A DNA stretch of 64,000 nt, taken from contig NZ_JYNS01000003.1 of NCBI RefSeq assembly GCF_000934725.1, positions 186,001 to 250,000 of the forward strand, read 5' to 3'. Under the pieces are notes generated by a model, which did no database searches, was not told the origin of the DNA, and saw only the letters and a program-made list of their open reading frames with translations. A program made the translations under genes and the position numbers. The stretch comes from Methyloterricola oryzae (GTDB lineage Bacteria; Pseudomonadota; Gammaproteobacteria; Methylococcales; Methylococcaceae). Below, in pieces: positions 48,059-59,092 of this stretch. Numbering within the stretch: position 1 is the stretch's first letter; each line of letters starts with the position of its first letter.

Positions 48059-49196
48059 CAAGATTGCATTCTTCATGGCCACCTCGGGCCACAGCGGCGT
48101 GGACCGCGTCGTCAAGCATCTGGTGCCGGCCATGGCCGAACTGGGGCATTCGGTGGACGTGCTGAAAGTTCGCAACCACGGGCCGGAGCTGGAACATGTC
48201 CCGCCCGGCGTGCGCATCATCGACCTGGGTGGCTCCCACGTCTACACCAGCCTCTGGCGCCTGTGCCGTTACCTGCGCCGCGAGCGCCCCGATGTGCTGC
48301 TCTCGGACAAGGACCGGGTGAACCGGGCCGCCTACCTGGCGCGCACGCTCAGCGGCGCGCCCACCCGCCTGGTGTTTCGTCTCGGCACCACCCTGTCCCT
48401 CGATCTGGCCGAACGGGGCTGGCTGGAGCGCTGGGTGCAGCGGCAGTCGGTCCGCCACCTGTACCCGCGCGCCTACAACTTCATCGTCAACAGCCAGGGC
48501 GTGCTGGACGACATGCTGGAATTCACCGGCATCGGTCGCGAGCATGTGCAGGTGGTGCCTAATCCGGTGGTGCCGGAGGCCCTTTTCAGCATGCCCCAGC
48601 CGCGGCCCGAGCATCCCTGGTTCGGCACGAACCAGCCTCCAGTGATCCTGGGCCTGGGCGAGCTGTGCGAGCGCAAGGACTTCGAGACCCTCGTGCGCGC
48701 CTTCGCCCGCATCCGCCGCGAGCGGCCCTGCCGCCTGCTGATCCTGGGCCGTGGCAAGCGGCGCGAGCGCCTGCTGAGCCTGGCGCAGGAACTGGGCGTC
48801 GCGGAACACGTGCAACTGCCCGGCTTCATCGCCAATCCCTACCCCTATCTCGCCCACGCGGCGCTGTTCGGATTCACCTCGCGCATGGAAGGCTCGCCCT
48901 TCGCCCTGATCGAAGCCCTGGCGGTGGGCACTCCGGTGGTGGCCACGGACTGTCCCAGCGGACCGGCGGAAATTCTCGGCAACGGGAAATACGGCGCCCT
49001 GGTGCCTGTAGGCGACTACGAGGCCTTTGCCCGGGAATGCCTGGCCATCCTGCAGCGACCGCCTTCCCGAGATTTCCTGCAAGAGGCGGCACGGCCTTAC
49101 GAGGTCCGCCGCAGCGCGCTGGCTTATCTGTCCGCCATGGGCGTGGACGGTCGCCACACGGCACAGCCTCCCCAGCCATCCGATGTCCGCGCCTGA
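48048..49196 (+). CDS. Glycosyltransferase family 4
   Basis: A 382-residue GT4 enzyme overlapping the GT9 stop by 11 nt. Motifs: FMATSGHSGVDRVVKHL, NSQGVLDDML, GLGELCERKDFETLV and SRMEGSPFALIEALAVG (E-x7-E). It shares the TDCPSGPAEILG block with the first transferase of the cluster, so the two are probably paralogues acting on similar donors. Its 3' end overlaps the O-antigen ligase gene by 14 nt. Donor sugar unknown. Confidence 0.9.
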   Translation: MPASKIAFFMATSGHSGVDRVVKHLVPAMAELGHSVDVLKVRNHGPELEHVPPGVRIIDLGGSHVYTSLWRLCRYLRRERPDVLLSDKDRVNRAAYLARTLSGAPTRLVFRLGTTLSLDLAERGWLERWVQRQSVRHLYPRAYNFIVNSQGVLDDMLEFTGIGREHVQVVPNPVVPEALFSMPQPRPEHPWFGTNQPPVILGLGELCERKDFETLVRAFARIRRERPCRLLILGRGKRRERLLSLAQELGVAEHVQLPGFIANPYPYLAHAALFGFTSRMEGSPFALIEALAVGTPVVATDCPSGPAEILGNGKYGALVPVGDYEAFARECLAILQRPPSRDFLQEAARPYEVRRSALAYLSAMGVDGRHTAQPPQPSDVRA

Positions 49197-50538
49197 GCCC
49201 ATGACGCCGCGGAGCTGGCCGGAGCGGCTCGGCGGGTTCGGACTGGGAGTACTGCTGCTGTTCTTCCAGATGAACGCCACCGTGGCCTGGGTTGGCCTGG
49301 GCTTCATCATCCTCGCCTTCCTGCTGGAAGCCCCGGCCAGTATGCGCAGGCTGGCGGGCAATCCGCTGATCCCGTTATGGTTGGCCTTGCTCGCCTACAT
49401 CGCCGCCAGCACCGCTCTGGCCGCCAAGGCCTTTCCTGATACGGCCGATGAGCAATGGAAAAGCCTCAGGCTCTGGTATGGCATCCTGTTCTTCATGCCT
49501 GTGGTGGCGTGCTATATCGAACGCGGAACCATGAGCCTGCCGAAGGTGCTGCTGTTCGCGGGCGGCAGTGTGGTGCTGCGCATCGTGACCCATTTCGACG
49601 ACACCAATCCCTTCGTCGGCGAGCGCGTGGGCTTCGGACTCAACCCCATCGCCACCGCGCTCTACATGGAGGTGTGCGCCCTGGGGCTGCTGGTTCTCGC
49701 GCCGCGCCTGCTCGAGGCGACCGTGGCCCCTCCGTGGCTCAGGAGCCTGACTCGAATTCTCGGCCCCATTCTGCTGCTGCTGTTCCTGGAGGCGCTGGTG
49801 CTTTCCCAGTCCCGCAGCGGCTGGGTGGCCGCCGGCCTCGTGTTTCCTCCGATCCTGCTGTTGCGCTACCGCCGCGCCCTGGCGGCTCTGAACTGGCGTT
49901 CGCCGCGGACGCTGGCGACCGTGGCGCTGTTGCTGGCGGGCCTGGGCCTGTTCGTGCGCGAAAACGCCGAGATCATCGGCCGCCGTCTGCCTGCCAATGT
50001 TGCCGGGGTGGAGCATGCCATCAAGGGCGAAAAGGCGGAGGAAGCCGACACCAGCATCGGTTTTCGTCTGCTGATGTGGCAGGTGGGCCTGGAGCGCTGG
50101 CTGGAACGGCCGCTCACCGGCTGGGGGCCCGGCTCCACGGAAATGCTGCTGACTCAGTCGAAGGTGGCCATGCTGCACCGCAAGTCCGGCAAGTCGCTGT
50201 TTAGCCACCTGCACAACACCTACCTGGAAGTGCTGCTGAAATTCGGACTCGTGGGCGCAGGCCTGTTCGGAGCCCTGGGCGCCGGTTTCCTGCTGGCGCT
50301 GTGGCGTGGTTGGCAGGCAGGCCTTCTCGCCGCAGACCTGGCCTGGCTGCTGCTCGGAATATGGGGCTTGAGCCTGGTGTGGAGCTTCTTCGAATTCCGC
50401 TTTTTTCACTACGAATGGCGAAACTACTGCATGCTGCTGGGCGCCGTGAGCTTTTCGCTCAGCTCGCGCCTGCGCCATCGGCAGCCGACTTTTTGGCGGC
50501 CGCACCCGGCGGGCCAGGATTGCGCCCGGCCGTTATAA
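49183..50538 (+). CDS. O-antigen ligase / WaaL-like membrane protein (Wzy_C family)
   Basis: A 451-residue polytopic protein with about ten to twelve membrane helices. A large periplasmic loop (about 290-345) ends near GWGPGSTEMLL and HLHNTYLEVLLKFG, the O-antigen ligase/polymerase signature with its His. LSQSRSGWVAA supplies the conserved Arg region. Such enzymes attach an undecaprenyl-linked glycan to lipid A-core at the outer face of the inner membrane, or polymerise it. ATG 49183 or 49201 could be the start; the former overlaps the upstream gene. Confidence 0.85.
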   Translation: MSAPEPMTPRSWPERLGGFGLGVLLLFFQMNATVAWVGLGFIILAFLLEAPASMRRLAGNPLIPLWLALLAYIAASTALAAKAFPDTADEQWKSLRLWYGILFFMPVVACYIERGTMSLPKVLLFAGGSVVLRIVTHFDDTNPFVGERVGFGLNPIATALYMEVCALGLLVLAPRLLEATVAPPWLRSLTRILGPILLLLFLEALVLSQSRSGWVAAGLVFPPILLLRYRRALAALNWRSPRTLATVALLLAGLGLFVRENAEIIGRRLPANVAGVEHAIKGEKAEEADTSIGFRLLMWQVGLERWLERPLTGWGPGSTEMLLTQSKVAMLHRKSGKSLFSHLHNTYLEVLLKFGLVGAGLFGALGAGFLLALWRGWQAGLLAADLAWLLLGIWGLSLVWSFFEFRFFHYEWRNYCMLLGAVSFSLSSRLRHRQPTFWRPHPAGQDCARPL

Positions 50539-50566
50539 TGACGGTCCCAACACCAGACACCTGCCC

Positions 50567-52357
<1,791 letters not shown>

Positions 52358-52516
52358 ATTACCGGGCGCAGGAATTACGCGGGAATGTATTGCGGTTTTG
52401 CCAGTTTCGGCCTATGTTGTTGACGATTTTTGCATAGAATCGTCGGCGGCATTACGCCATCTCCCGAATGATCGGGCCGACTCCAGTCACCTAGAACGAT
52501 AACAAGGAGAAGCGCT

Positions 52517-52951
52517 ATGACAGAAATTCTCGCCGCCCTGACCGTCGCATTCGCGGGTTATGTGTTGTACGAAGTGTTCAAGACCGTTTCCCAGCCCGGC
52601 AGCGACAGCCAGTCCCATTTCCAAGCGGCGCCGCCCAAGGACACTCCAGAAGTTGCCAGCGTGCCCACGCCCGCGGAGCCGGCGATCAGCGCAAGTGCTC
52701 CGGCCTCAGCAACCAGCCCGGAACCGGCGGCAGCCGAGGAAAAGACCATCACCCTGCGCAATCCTTCCACCGGTGAAACCTGCCCCATCCCCACCAACTA
52801 CCGCTTTGCCAAGAAATGGGTCAAGGAAGCCCTGGTAGCCGAGGGATTGCTGAAGAAGGTCTACAAGAACTCCGAACTGACCGAGGCCGTCAGCCCCAAG
52901 GTCAAGGAAGCCTTGGAAAAATTGAGAAACCTCGAAAAATACCACGCCTAA
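52517..52951 (+). CDS. Hypothetical protein with N-terminal membrane anchor
   Basis: A 144-residue protein. A single hydrophobic helix (about residues 3-20) is followed by a Pro/Ala-rich linker (about 35-75) and a charged C-terminal domain (about 80-144) containing LRNPSTGETCPIPTNYRFAKKWVKEALV. An AAGGAG ribosome site lies 8 nt before the ATG. The 159-bp gap upstream contains TTGACG and TAGAAT motifs but spaced too closely to be one promoter. No recognised family. Confidence 0.75.
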   Translation: MTEILAALTVAFAGYVLYEVFKTVSQPGSDSQSHFQAAPPKDTPEVASVPTPAEPAISASAPASATSPEPAAAEEKTITLRNPSTGETCPIPTNYRFAKKWVKEALVAEGLLKKVYKNSELTEAVSPKVKEALEKLRNLEKYHA

Positions 52952-53106
52952 GGGCCAATCGCGGGGCGCGGCCGCATCGCGGCTTCCGCCCCGACTGGAG
53001 CGACAATCAAGGGAGCGACAGCGACGGTTGAGCGCTCCCCGGCAACAGTGTCTGCATCCCCTTCCGCACCCCCGGCCGCGCCAATCCTTTCGCCGACCCT
53101 GCCTGA

Positions 53107-53877
53107 ATGACCAAGATCGCCACCTGGAACGTAAATTCCCTGCGCGTGCGCATGCCCCATGTCCAGGAGTGGCTGACGCGCGTTCAGCCAGATGTTTTGG
53201 CTCTGCAGGAAACCAAGACCGCAGACCCGGAGTTTCCCGCCGCCGCTTTCAGCGAACTGGGCTACCAAGTCAATTACAGCGGCCAGAAGACCTACAATGG
53301 CGTGGCCATCATCAGCCGCGAGCCCGCCGTGGACGTGATCACCGATCCACCCGGCCTGGACGACCCGCAGCGCCGTATCCTCGCCGCCAGCTTCGGCGAT
53401 TTGCGCGTGATCGATCTCTACGTGCCCAATGGCAGCGAGGTCGGCTCCGAAAAATACGCGTACAAACTGGACTGGCTGGTCAAAATGACCGAATTCCTGC
53501 GCGGCGAATTGGCGCGCCATCCGCGCCTGATCGTGCTGGGCGATTTCAATATCGCGCCCGAGGACCGTGACGTGCACGACCCGGAAGCCTGGCGCGAGAA
53601 GATACTGTGCAGCACAGCGGAGCGACAAGCCTTTCAGGGATTTCTCGACCTGGGCCTGAGCGACGCCTTTCGCCTCTTCGAACAGGCCGAGGCCAGCTTC
53701 AGTTGGTGGGACTACCGGGCCGCGGGATTTCGCCGCAACCTGGGCCTGCGCATCGACCATATCCTGGTCAGTGCGGCCTTGCGCCCGTGTTGCAGGGCCT
53801 GCAGCATCGACAAGGAGCCGCGCAAACTGGAGCGGCCTTCGGACCACGCGCCGGTGCTGCTGGAACTGGAGCCTTGA
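53107..53877 (+). CDS. xthA: Exodeoxyribonuclease III
   Basis: A 256-residue AP endonuclease/exonuclease of the ExoIII family. ATWNVNSLRVR, LALQETKT (metal-binding Glu), DLYVPNGSEVGSEKY, VLGDFNIAPEDRDVHDP and the closing RIDHILVS...RPSDHAPVLLEL give the full set of catalytic motifs. It repairs abasic sites and trims 3' ends. A methyltransferase gene follows after 9 nt. Confidence 0.95.
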   Translation: MTKIATWNVNSLRVRMPHVQEWLTRVQPDVLALQETKTADPEFPAAAFSELGYQVNYSGQKTYNGVAIISREPAVDVITDPPGLDDPQRRILAASFGDLRVIDLYVPNGSEVGSEKYAYKLDWLVKMTEFLRGELARHPRLIVLGDFNIAPEDRDVHDPEAWREKILCSTAERQAFQGFLDLGLSDAFRLFEQAEASFSWWDYRAAGFRRNLGLRIDHILVSAALRPCCRACSIDKEPRKLERPSDHAPVLLELEP

Positions 53878-53886
53878 CGTCCGCTC

Positions 53887-54555
53887 ATGCTGCGCGTACC
53901 CGAACCCGAATTGATGGACAGCGAGGAACAAGCCCTCGCCTACGCCCAGGCGGATTTCGCCGAGCCGCACGAGCGTTTCGTCACCCTGTTCCGGGAGACC
54001 TTTCCCGGTATTGACATGGCAGGGACGGTGCTGGACCTGGGCTGCGGTCCCGCCGACGTGACCGTGCGCTTCGCCAAGGGCTTTCCCCTGGCCCGCATCG
54101 ACGGCGTCGATGCCGGTCCCAATATGCTGAAACTGGCCCACGACCGGGTGCGCCGCGAGGGTTTGGCAGAGCGCGTGCGGCTCACGCTGGTACGGCTGCC
54201 GATGGACAGTCCGCCTCTCGCGCAATACGGCGCCGTTATCAGCAACTCATTGTTGCACCACCTGGCCGATCCGGCAGTCCTGTGGAATGCCGTGCGCAGT
54301 CATGCCGCTCCCGGCGCACCGGTCTTCATCATGGATCTGGCCAGGCCCGCCGATGAAGCCACCCTCGACGCCCTGGTAGCGCGCTACGCCGAAGGCGAGC
54401 CGGACATCCTGCGCAACGATTTCCGCAATTCCCTGAAGGCGGCCTACCGGCCCGACGAGGTCCGTGAGCAACTGGCGCGGGCAGGACTGTCAGGGCTTTG
54501 CGTGAACGCCCTGGGCGACCGCCACCTGACGGTAAGCGGCTTCGCGCCCGGCTGA
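53887..54555 (+). CDS. Class I SAM-dependent methyltransferase
   Basis: A 222-residue methyltransferase with motif I VLDLGCGPADVTVRFA (about residues 54-69), the acidic RIDGVDAGPNML loop, NSLLHHLADPAVLW and MDLARPADEA. It resembles small-molecule methyltransferases but gives no clue to substrate. It lies 9 nt after xthA and is probably co-transcribed with it. Confidence 0.87.
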   Translation: MLRVPEPELMDSEEQALAYAQADFAEPHERFVTLFRETFPGIDMAGTVLDLGCGPADVTVRFAKGFPLARIDGVDAGPNMLKLAHDRVRREGLAERVRLTLVRLPMDSPPLAQYGAVISNSLLHHLADPAVLWNAVRSHAAPGAPVFIMDLARPADEATLDALVARYAEGEPDILRNDFRNSLKAAYRPDEVREQLARAGLSGLCVNALGDRHLTVSGFAPG

Positions 54556-54626
54556 CTGGAAGACCCTGCTCGGCCAACACGAAGTACGCAGCCACGGTTC
54601 AACTCCGTGCATCCACCAGCGGGCAG

Positions 54627-54872
54627 TCAGATTCGCTTGACCAGCCGAATGACGACGATGAGCACAATTGCCCCCGCGGTAGCGGTCACGATGCTGCCGA
54701 GCAATCCGCCACCGGCTGAAATACCGAAGTTCCGGAAAAGATAACCGCCCACCATGGCCCCGAGGACGCCAAGGATCATGTTGCCGAGTGCGCCGAAGCC
54801 CCCGGTTTTCATCATCAGGCCGGCGAGCCAGCCGGCAATCATTCCAACCAGCGCGAACCAAAGAAATTCCAT
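54627..54872 (-). CDS. GlsB/YeaQ/YmgE family small membrane protein
   Basis: An 81-residue glycine-rich membrane protein with three hydrophobic helices. GMIAGWLAGLMMKTGG, NMILGVLGAMVGGYLF and the C-terminal IVLIVVIRLVKRI are characteristic of the transglycosylase-associated/YeaQ family, often stress-induced. The start at ATG 54872 has a GGAGGT ribosome site 5-6 nt before it; a longer frame upstream lacks one. Confidence 0.92.
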   Translation of the reverse strand: MEFLWFALVGMIAGWLAGLMMKTGGFGALGNMILGVLGAMVGGYLFRNFGISAGGGLLGSIVTATAGAIVLIVVIRLVKRI

Positions 54873-54929
54873 CGTGACCTCCGATCGTCGTGACGCGCGA
54901 GCCACTGATGCGGCCCGCCAAGTTCCCCT

Positions 54930-55370
54930 TCAGGGTCGCCCGTCCTTACCCCATTGAATCAGCCAGTCGGCCCAGTTGAGTATGCTTTTCAGGCGAGGTG
55001 CGAGGATGGCGCGCGCTTCGTCATAGGGCAGCCAGCGGAACTCCTCATGCTCCGGGCGGCCCAGCTCCGGATTGACCGGCAGATAAACCTCGCCGGTCTG
55101 TGACTGCGCCAGATAATACCGGGCGATCTTGCCCATGCCATAGGGCGGCGTTTCCTGGTAGCCCTTGCCCCACAGAAACTCCAGATCGATGAGGCCGGTT
55201 TCCTCCCGCACCTCGCGAATCGCTGCCTGAAAAGGATCCTCACCTTCCTCCAGCATGCCCTTGGGGAAGTCCCAGTAGTTGAAGGCGCGAAGCAGCAGAA
55301 AGCGGGTCTGATCCGGAAATACGCGTGCTATGACGACGCCGCACGAGAGCTTATAAGCATTCGTCTTCAA
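54930..55370 (-). CDS. Nudix hydrolase (Ap4A-hydrolase type)
   Basis: A 146-residue Nudix enzyme. The box is complete: GMLEEGEDPFQAAIREVREE followed by TGL. The N-terminal SCGVVI and RAFNYWDFPKG segments and late WLPYDEARAIL match bis(5'-nucleosyl)-tetraphosphatase-type members, but substrate is uncertain. The start is TTG 55370, with AGGAGG 8 nt upstream; the nearby ATG is out of frame and stops at once. Confidence 0.9.
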   Translation of the reverse strand: MKTNAYKLSCGVVIARVFPDQTRFLLLRAFNYWDFPKGMLEEGEDPFQAAIREVREETGLIDLEFLWGKGYQETPPYGMGKIARYYLAQSQTGEVYLPVNPELGRPEHEEFRWLPYDEARAILAPRLKSILNWADWLIQWGKDGRP

Positions 55371-55378
55371 GACATAAG

Positions 55379-55384
55379 CCTCCT
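55379..55384 (-). promoter_or_regulatory. Ribosome site deciding the Nudix TTG start
   Basis: AGGAGG on the minus strand lies 8 nt ahead of TTG 55370, the only in-frame start codon at a proper distance. Confidence 0.75.
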
Positions 55385-55490
55385 TTCACGCCCATAATAC
55401 ACGGAGAGACCTGACAAGGGACTACACCCCTCGCGCGCTTGACGAGCGCTATACTCTTGCAACCCCAAACATCGCCTTCCCAGACGGAAC

Positions 55491-57617
55491 GTGCCAGCGA
55501 GCAGACAAGGACAAACGGCTCTTACCTTCATCGCCGACAACACCCTGAGGCCGCCATTGCTGGCGAGCCTGGGCCGTGTCTGCGAGAAAGTCCATGAACT
55601 ATCAGACCTTGCTGCCCTGGAACGGTTGCCGGCGGAATTTGCATTCGACCTGGTTTTGGTGGACGGTCAATTTCCCGAAACAGCCTTCGCCGCAATCTGC
55701 TCGGCCATCCGCCAGCAGCTCAGCTGGCACCCAGGCAAGCCCATCATCGTGTTGGCGGATGACGTAGCCGCCGCCGCCCGTGCACGGCGAGCCGGCGCGA
55801 CAGACTTCGTGCTGCGCCCGGTGGATTGGCCCGCGTTTGAAGAGCGCATGCGCTTCCACGTAGCCGCCGCCGCCCAAAGTGACTTTGACGTCCGCCAGCG
55901 GGAGTGGCTGCGCCATACGCAGCGGCAGGCGGGTGTGGCCAGTTTCGACCTGGATACCGGCACAGGACACTTGCTCTGTTCAGAGGAGATCACTCACCTG
56001 CTGGGCCGCGCGGACAGCACGCCGCCCCGTCATCTGGACGAGTTGTTCGCCGCCATCGCCGAGGATGACCGGCAGCGGGTCTGGGAGATTTTCGAGGCGG
56101 CCATTCTCAACGGCACCGAGCTCAAGGTCGAGTTCCGTGTGAACCTGGCGGGCAGCGAGAACCGCATCCTGCTGGCCCAGTCCACCGGTAAAATCAAAGG
56201 GCAGCGCCTGTGCGGCACGCTTCAGGACGTCACCGAGGGACGCAGAATTGCCGAGCGCCTGAGCTTCCTGGCCTCCTACGACGAACTGACGCTGCTGGCT
56301 AACCGCAACCACTTCAAGGACATTCTGGCCAAGGCCATGTCCCAGGCCCAGCGCAGCGGGGTAAAACTGGTGGGGCTGTTCATGGATCTGGACAAATTTC
56401 AGCGCATCAACGACTCGTTGGGCCCGAACATCGGCGACCAGTTGTTGCGCATGGTGGCAAACCGCGTCCGGGGCGTGTTGCGCGGAACCGACTGCCTCGC
56501 ACGGAGCATTGCGGGTGATGACGACCGCCTGGACCAGGTCGCCCGGCTCGGCGGCGACGAGTTCACCATTTTGCTGGTGGACGTCGCCAGGGTCGAGAAC
56601 AGCGCACGGGTCGCACAGCGCATACTCGATGCCCTCAAGGATGCCTTCGTCGTCGACGAGCACGAGATCGTCGTCTCAGCCAGCATAGGTATCACCATCT
56701 TCCCGGACGACAGCACCGATCTGGACTCGTTCATGAAGAACGGCGACGCCGCCATGTTCCATGCCAAGGCCCAGGGCCGCAACAACTACCAGTTTTTCAA
56801 CGAATCACTCCACCTCAGCGCATCCAGCAAGCTGGCCCTGGAAGGCCGTTTGCGCCGTGCCATGGAAAACCGCGAACTGGTACTGCACTATCAGCCCAAG
56901 ATAGACGCCGGCAGCGGCCGGGTGCTCGGCGTCGAGGCACTGGTGCGCTGGAGCCATCCGGATATGGGGCTGGTGCCACCCAGCCAGTTCATACCCGTCG
57001 CCGAGGAAACGGGATTGATCGTTCCCATTGGCGAGTGGGTGCTCAACGAGGCCTGCCGACAGGCCATCGAGTGGCGGGCTCAGGGCCTCAAAGATCTGTC
57101 CATAGGCGTCAACCTCAGCGCCCTGCAGTTTCGGGGCGCCGACCTGAGTCAGCGCCTGGCCGACATCATTGCGGCGCACGGCATCCAGCCCGAATGCATC
57201 GATGTGGAGTTGACCGAAAGCATGCTCATGTACGATGTGGAGGACGCCATCCACAAGATGAATGAACTGCGGGGGATCGGCTTGACCCTTTCCATCGATG
57301 ACTTCGGCACCGGGTACTCGTCACTTAGCTACCTGATGCGCTTCCCGCTGAACACGCTCAAGATCGACCGCTCCTTTGTCCGCGACCTGGCCGCGGATAC
57401 CCACTGTGCATCCATCACCCGCGCAATCCTGATGATGGCCAAAAGCCTGAACCTCAAGGTGGTGGCGGAAGGCGTGGAAACCTCCCAGCAGGCAGCCTGG
57501 CTAAGGGAGAACGAGTGCGACGTCCTGCAAGGCTACTATTTCTCACGTCCCCTGCCAGCGGACGAACTGGCGCGCTTCTGCGCAGAGAAACAGGTTTCCG
57601 CCCACGACGGCGGCTAA
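55491..57617 (+). CDS. Degenerate REC-GGDEF-EAL cyclic-di-GMP protein
   Basis: A 708-residue protein starting at GTG. The N-terminal ~125 residues resemble a receiver (LVLVDGQFP) but the conserved Lys reads Arg (VLRPVDW), so phosphorylation is doubtful. A PAS-like segment follows (about 135-250). The GGDEF motif (354-358) is intact, but about 14 residues are inserted between the usual RGTDxLAR and LGGDEF. The EAL domain (482-484) is complete: [37 protein letters not shown]. Both activities are possible. It stands alone, away from the other c-di-GMP genes. Confidence 0.88.
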   Translation: MPASRQGQTALTFIADNTLRPPLLASLGRVCEKVHELSDLAALERLPAEFAFDLVLVDGQFPETAFAAICSAIRQQLSWHPGKPIIVLADDVAAAARARRAGATDFVLRPVDWPAFEERMRFHVAAAAQSDFDVRQREWLRHTQRQAGVASFDLDTGTGHLLCSEEITHLLGRADSTPPRHLDELFAAIAEDDRQRVWEIFEAAILNGTELKVEFRVNLAGSENRILLAQSTGKIKGQRLCGTLQDVTEGRRIAERLSFLASYDELTLLANRNHFKDILAKAMSQAQRSGVKLVGLFMDLDKFQRINDSLGPNIGDQLLRMVANRVRGVLRGTDCLARSIAGDDDRLDQVARLGGDEFTILLVDVARVENSARVAQRILDALKDAFVVDEHEIVVSASIGITIFPDDSTDLDSFMKNGDAAMFHAKAQGRNNYQFFNESLHLSASSKLALEGRLRRAMENRELVLHYQPKIDAGSGRVLGVEALVRWSHPDMGLVPPSQFIPVAEETGLIVPIGEWVLNEACRQAIEWRAQGLKDLSIGVNLSALQFRGADLSQRLADIIAAHGIQPECIDVELTESMLMYDVEDAIHKMNELRGIGLTLSIDDFGTGYSSLSYLMRFPLNTLKIDRSFVRDLAADTHCASITRAILMMAKSLNLKVVAEGVETSQQAAWLRENECDVLQGYYFSRPLPADELARFCAEKQVSAHDGG

Positions 57618-57704
57618 ATGGCCCACCTGGTCTGATGACTGCCCCTCGCCGGCCCCCTGCGCTATGCTAACGGCGATTGCGAATTTTCCGACAAGGAGAC
57701 GCCC

Positions 57705-58421
57705 ATGCACATCGAAACCGTTCGAGCCGGACGCGGCCTGGACTGGATCACCGAAGGATTCGGCCTGTTCCGCAAGAATGCTCTGATCTGGATCGTGAAT
57801 TTCATCATCGCCTTGGCCATCGTCACGCTGCTGTCCCTGATTCCCATCGTTGGCTCCATCGCCACCATGCTCCTGCAGCCGGTACTGCTGGGCGGACTGC
57901 TGTTGGGCTGCGAATCCCTGCGAAAGGGGGAGGAATTGCGGATCGAGCACTTGTTCGACGGCTTTCGCCAGAACACCAAGCCGCTGCTCATGGTGGGGCT
58001 TTATAGCGGCCTTGCCTACATGGCGGTGGCACTGGTGGCTGCTTTGATCGTCGGCGGAGGGGCCATCAGCGTGGGCATTCTGGGCGAAGTGTCGGACAGC
58101 CCGGATCTGGCCTCCGGCGCAGCGGTGGTGGGCACGCTACTGGTGGTTCTGGTATCGGCTCTCATGGCCCTACCCATCGCCATGGCCACCTGGTTCGCCC
58201 CGTCCTTAGTGCTGTTCAGCGGCCTGGCCCCACTGGAGGCACTGAAGGCAAGCTTCTTTGCCTGCCTCAGGAACTGGCTGCCTTTCCTGGTCTACGGCCT
58301 CATCATGATGGTACTCGCGGTCATCGCCATCATTCCGGCTGGTCTGGGACTGCTGGTGCTGGGGCCAACGGGCATCGGCTCGGTTTATGTGGGCTATCGG
58401 GATATTTTTGGAGAGACCTAA
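57705..58421 (+). CDS. BPSS1780-type integral membrane protein
   Basis: A 238-residue polytopic membrane protein with about six hydrophobic helices. The opening RAGRGLDWITEGFGLFRKN and the closing GPTGIGSVYVGYRDIFGE are marks of the BPSS1780 family of unknown function. AAGGAG lies 6 nt before the ATG. No linked pathway genes. Confidence 0.85.
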   Translation: MHIETVRAGRGLDWITEGFGLFRKNALIWIVNFIIALAIVTLLSLIPIVGSIATMLLQPVLLGGLLLGCESLRKGEELRIEHLFDGFRQNTKPLLMVGLYSGLAYMAVALVAALIVGGGAISVGILGEVSDSPDLASGAAVVGTLLVVLVSALMALPIAMATWFAPSLVLFSGLAPLEALKASFFACLRNWLPFLVYGLIMMVLAVIAIIPAGLGLLVLGPTGIGSVYVGYRDIFGET

Positions 58422-59058
58422 CTTCGCCCCTTGGCACAATACGCGTCTCGCTAACCTGGATCCCGCGTAAGCTGTGCTGACCACAGCGGGCGTGTCGTTA
58501 GAATGGGCGCCCGAAAGCCGCTTTATCCTGCACGACTCGCCTTAAGGCGGAGTCTATCGGAAGGGCTCCTGCCGTTAAACCCGGTTCATGGGCAGGGCTA
58601 ATGGTATTCATGATTTCTCCGGACATGCCAGGCCAGCCCGTCTATATAATTCCGAGGCGGGACGCGCCTATTGCAGTCAGTCAGAAAGAATAGGGACCTT
58701 CAAGACTTGCATTGCTCCTGAACAAAAAAATGTCCGACATCCCTGCCGGACAAAGTCACGCTAGGAGCTAACCAGAAATGCCGAATCCCTTCCGAGCATT
58801 CGCTCGGCATCCTTATGCTGGAATCGGCGCTGAAAATTCATTCCATGTGCCGACCTCGGGCACTGTTTAAGTCATACATTCTTGCGAACGGTTCTCATTT
58901 TTGTGGCCATCAACATGTTTGTCAAGTCTTGTTCCTTACGTTGATTGACGGACCATTCTAAGTGTGTGAAGACAGAGCCCAGCAAGGCAAACGCAGGCTC
59001 AATCGCTGCCCAGTCAGTGTTTCCCTGCAATAAATCGTCGTGGAGTTGCGTTAGATTG

Positions 59059-59086
59059 TTGACGGACGAATGGGAATGCTTATCAT
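59059..59086 (+). promoter_or_regulatory. Sigma-70 promoter of hemP
   Basis: TTGACG (59059-59064), a 16-bp spacer and TATCAT (59081-59086), each five of six to consensus. Transcription would begin at about 59093, the A of the hemP start codon. Confidence 0.6.
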
Positions 59087-59090
59087 TTGC
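59072..59090 (+). promoter_or_regulatory. Fur box over the hemP promoter
   Basis: The 19-mer from 59072 matches the Fur consensus at 14 of 19 positions and covers the -10 hexamer, the usual position for iron-dependent repression. hemP genes are commonly Fur-controlled. Confidence 0.6.
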
Positions 59091-59092
59091 CC

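Larger units (their letters stand above)
58422..59092. other. Intergenic region upstream of hemP with hairpins and a TATAAT box
   Basis: A 671-bp region, more AT-rich than the rest of the window. It holds a perfect TATAAT (58645-58650) without a good -35, a hairpin TGTCCG/CGGACA (about 58731-58752), and two overlapping stems sharing a 3' strand near 58802-58810 (CCGAGC/GCTCGG or ATGCCGA/TCGGCAT). A 30-codon ORF (58778-58870) has AGGAG 10 nt upstream. I cannot assign any of these to a known RNA family. Confidence 0.4.

Noticed and set aside
52411-52440. TTGACG and TAGAAT as a promoter for the 52517 gene
   Set aside because: The two hexamers are only 9 bp apart, too close for sigma-70.
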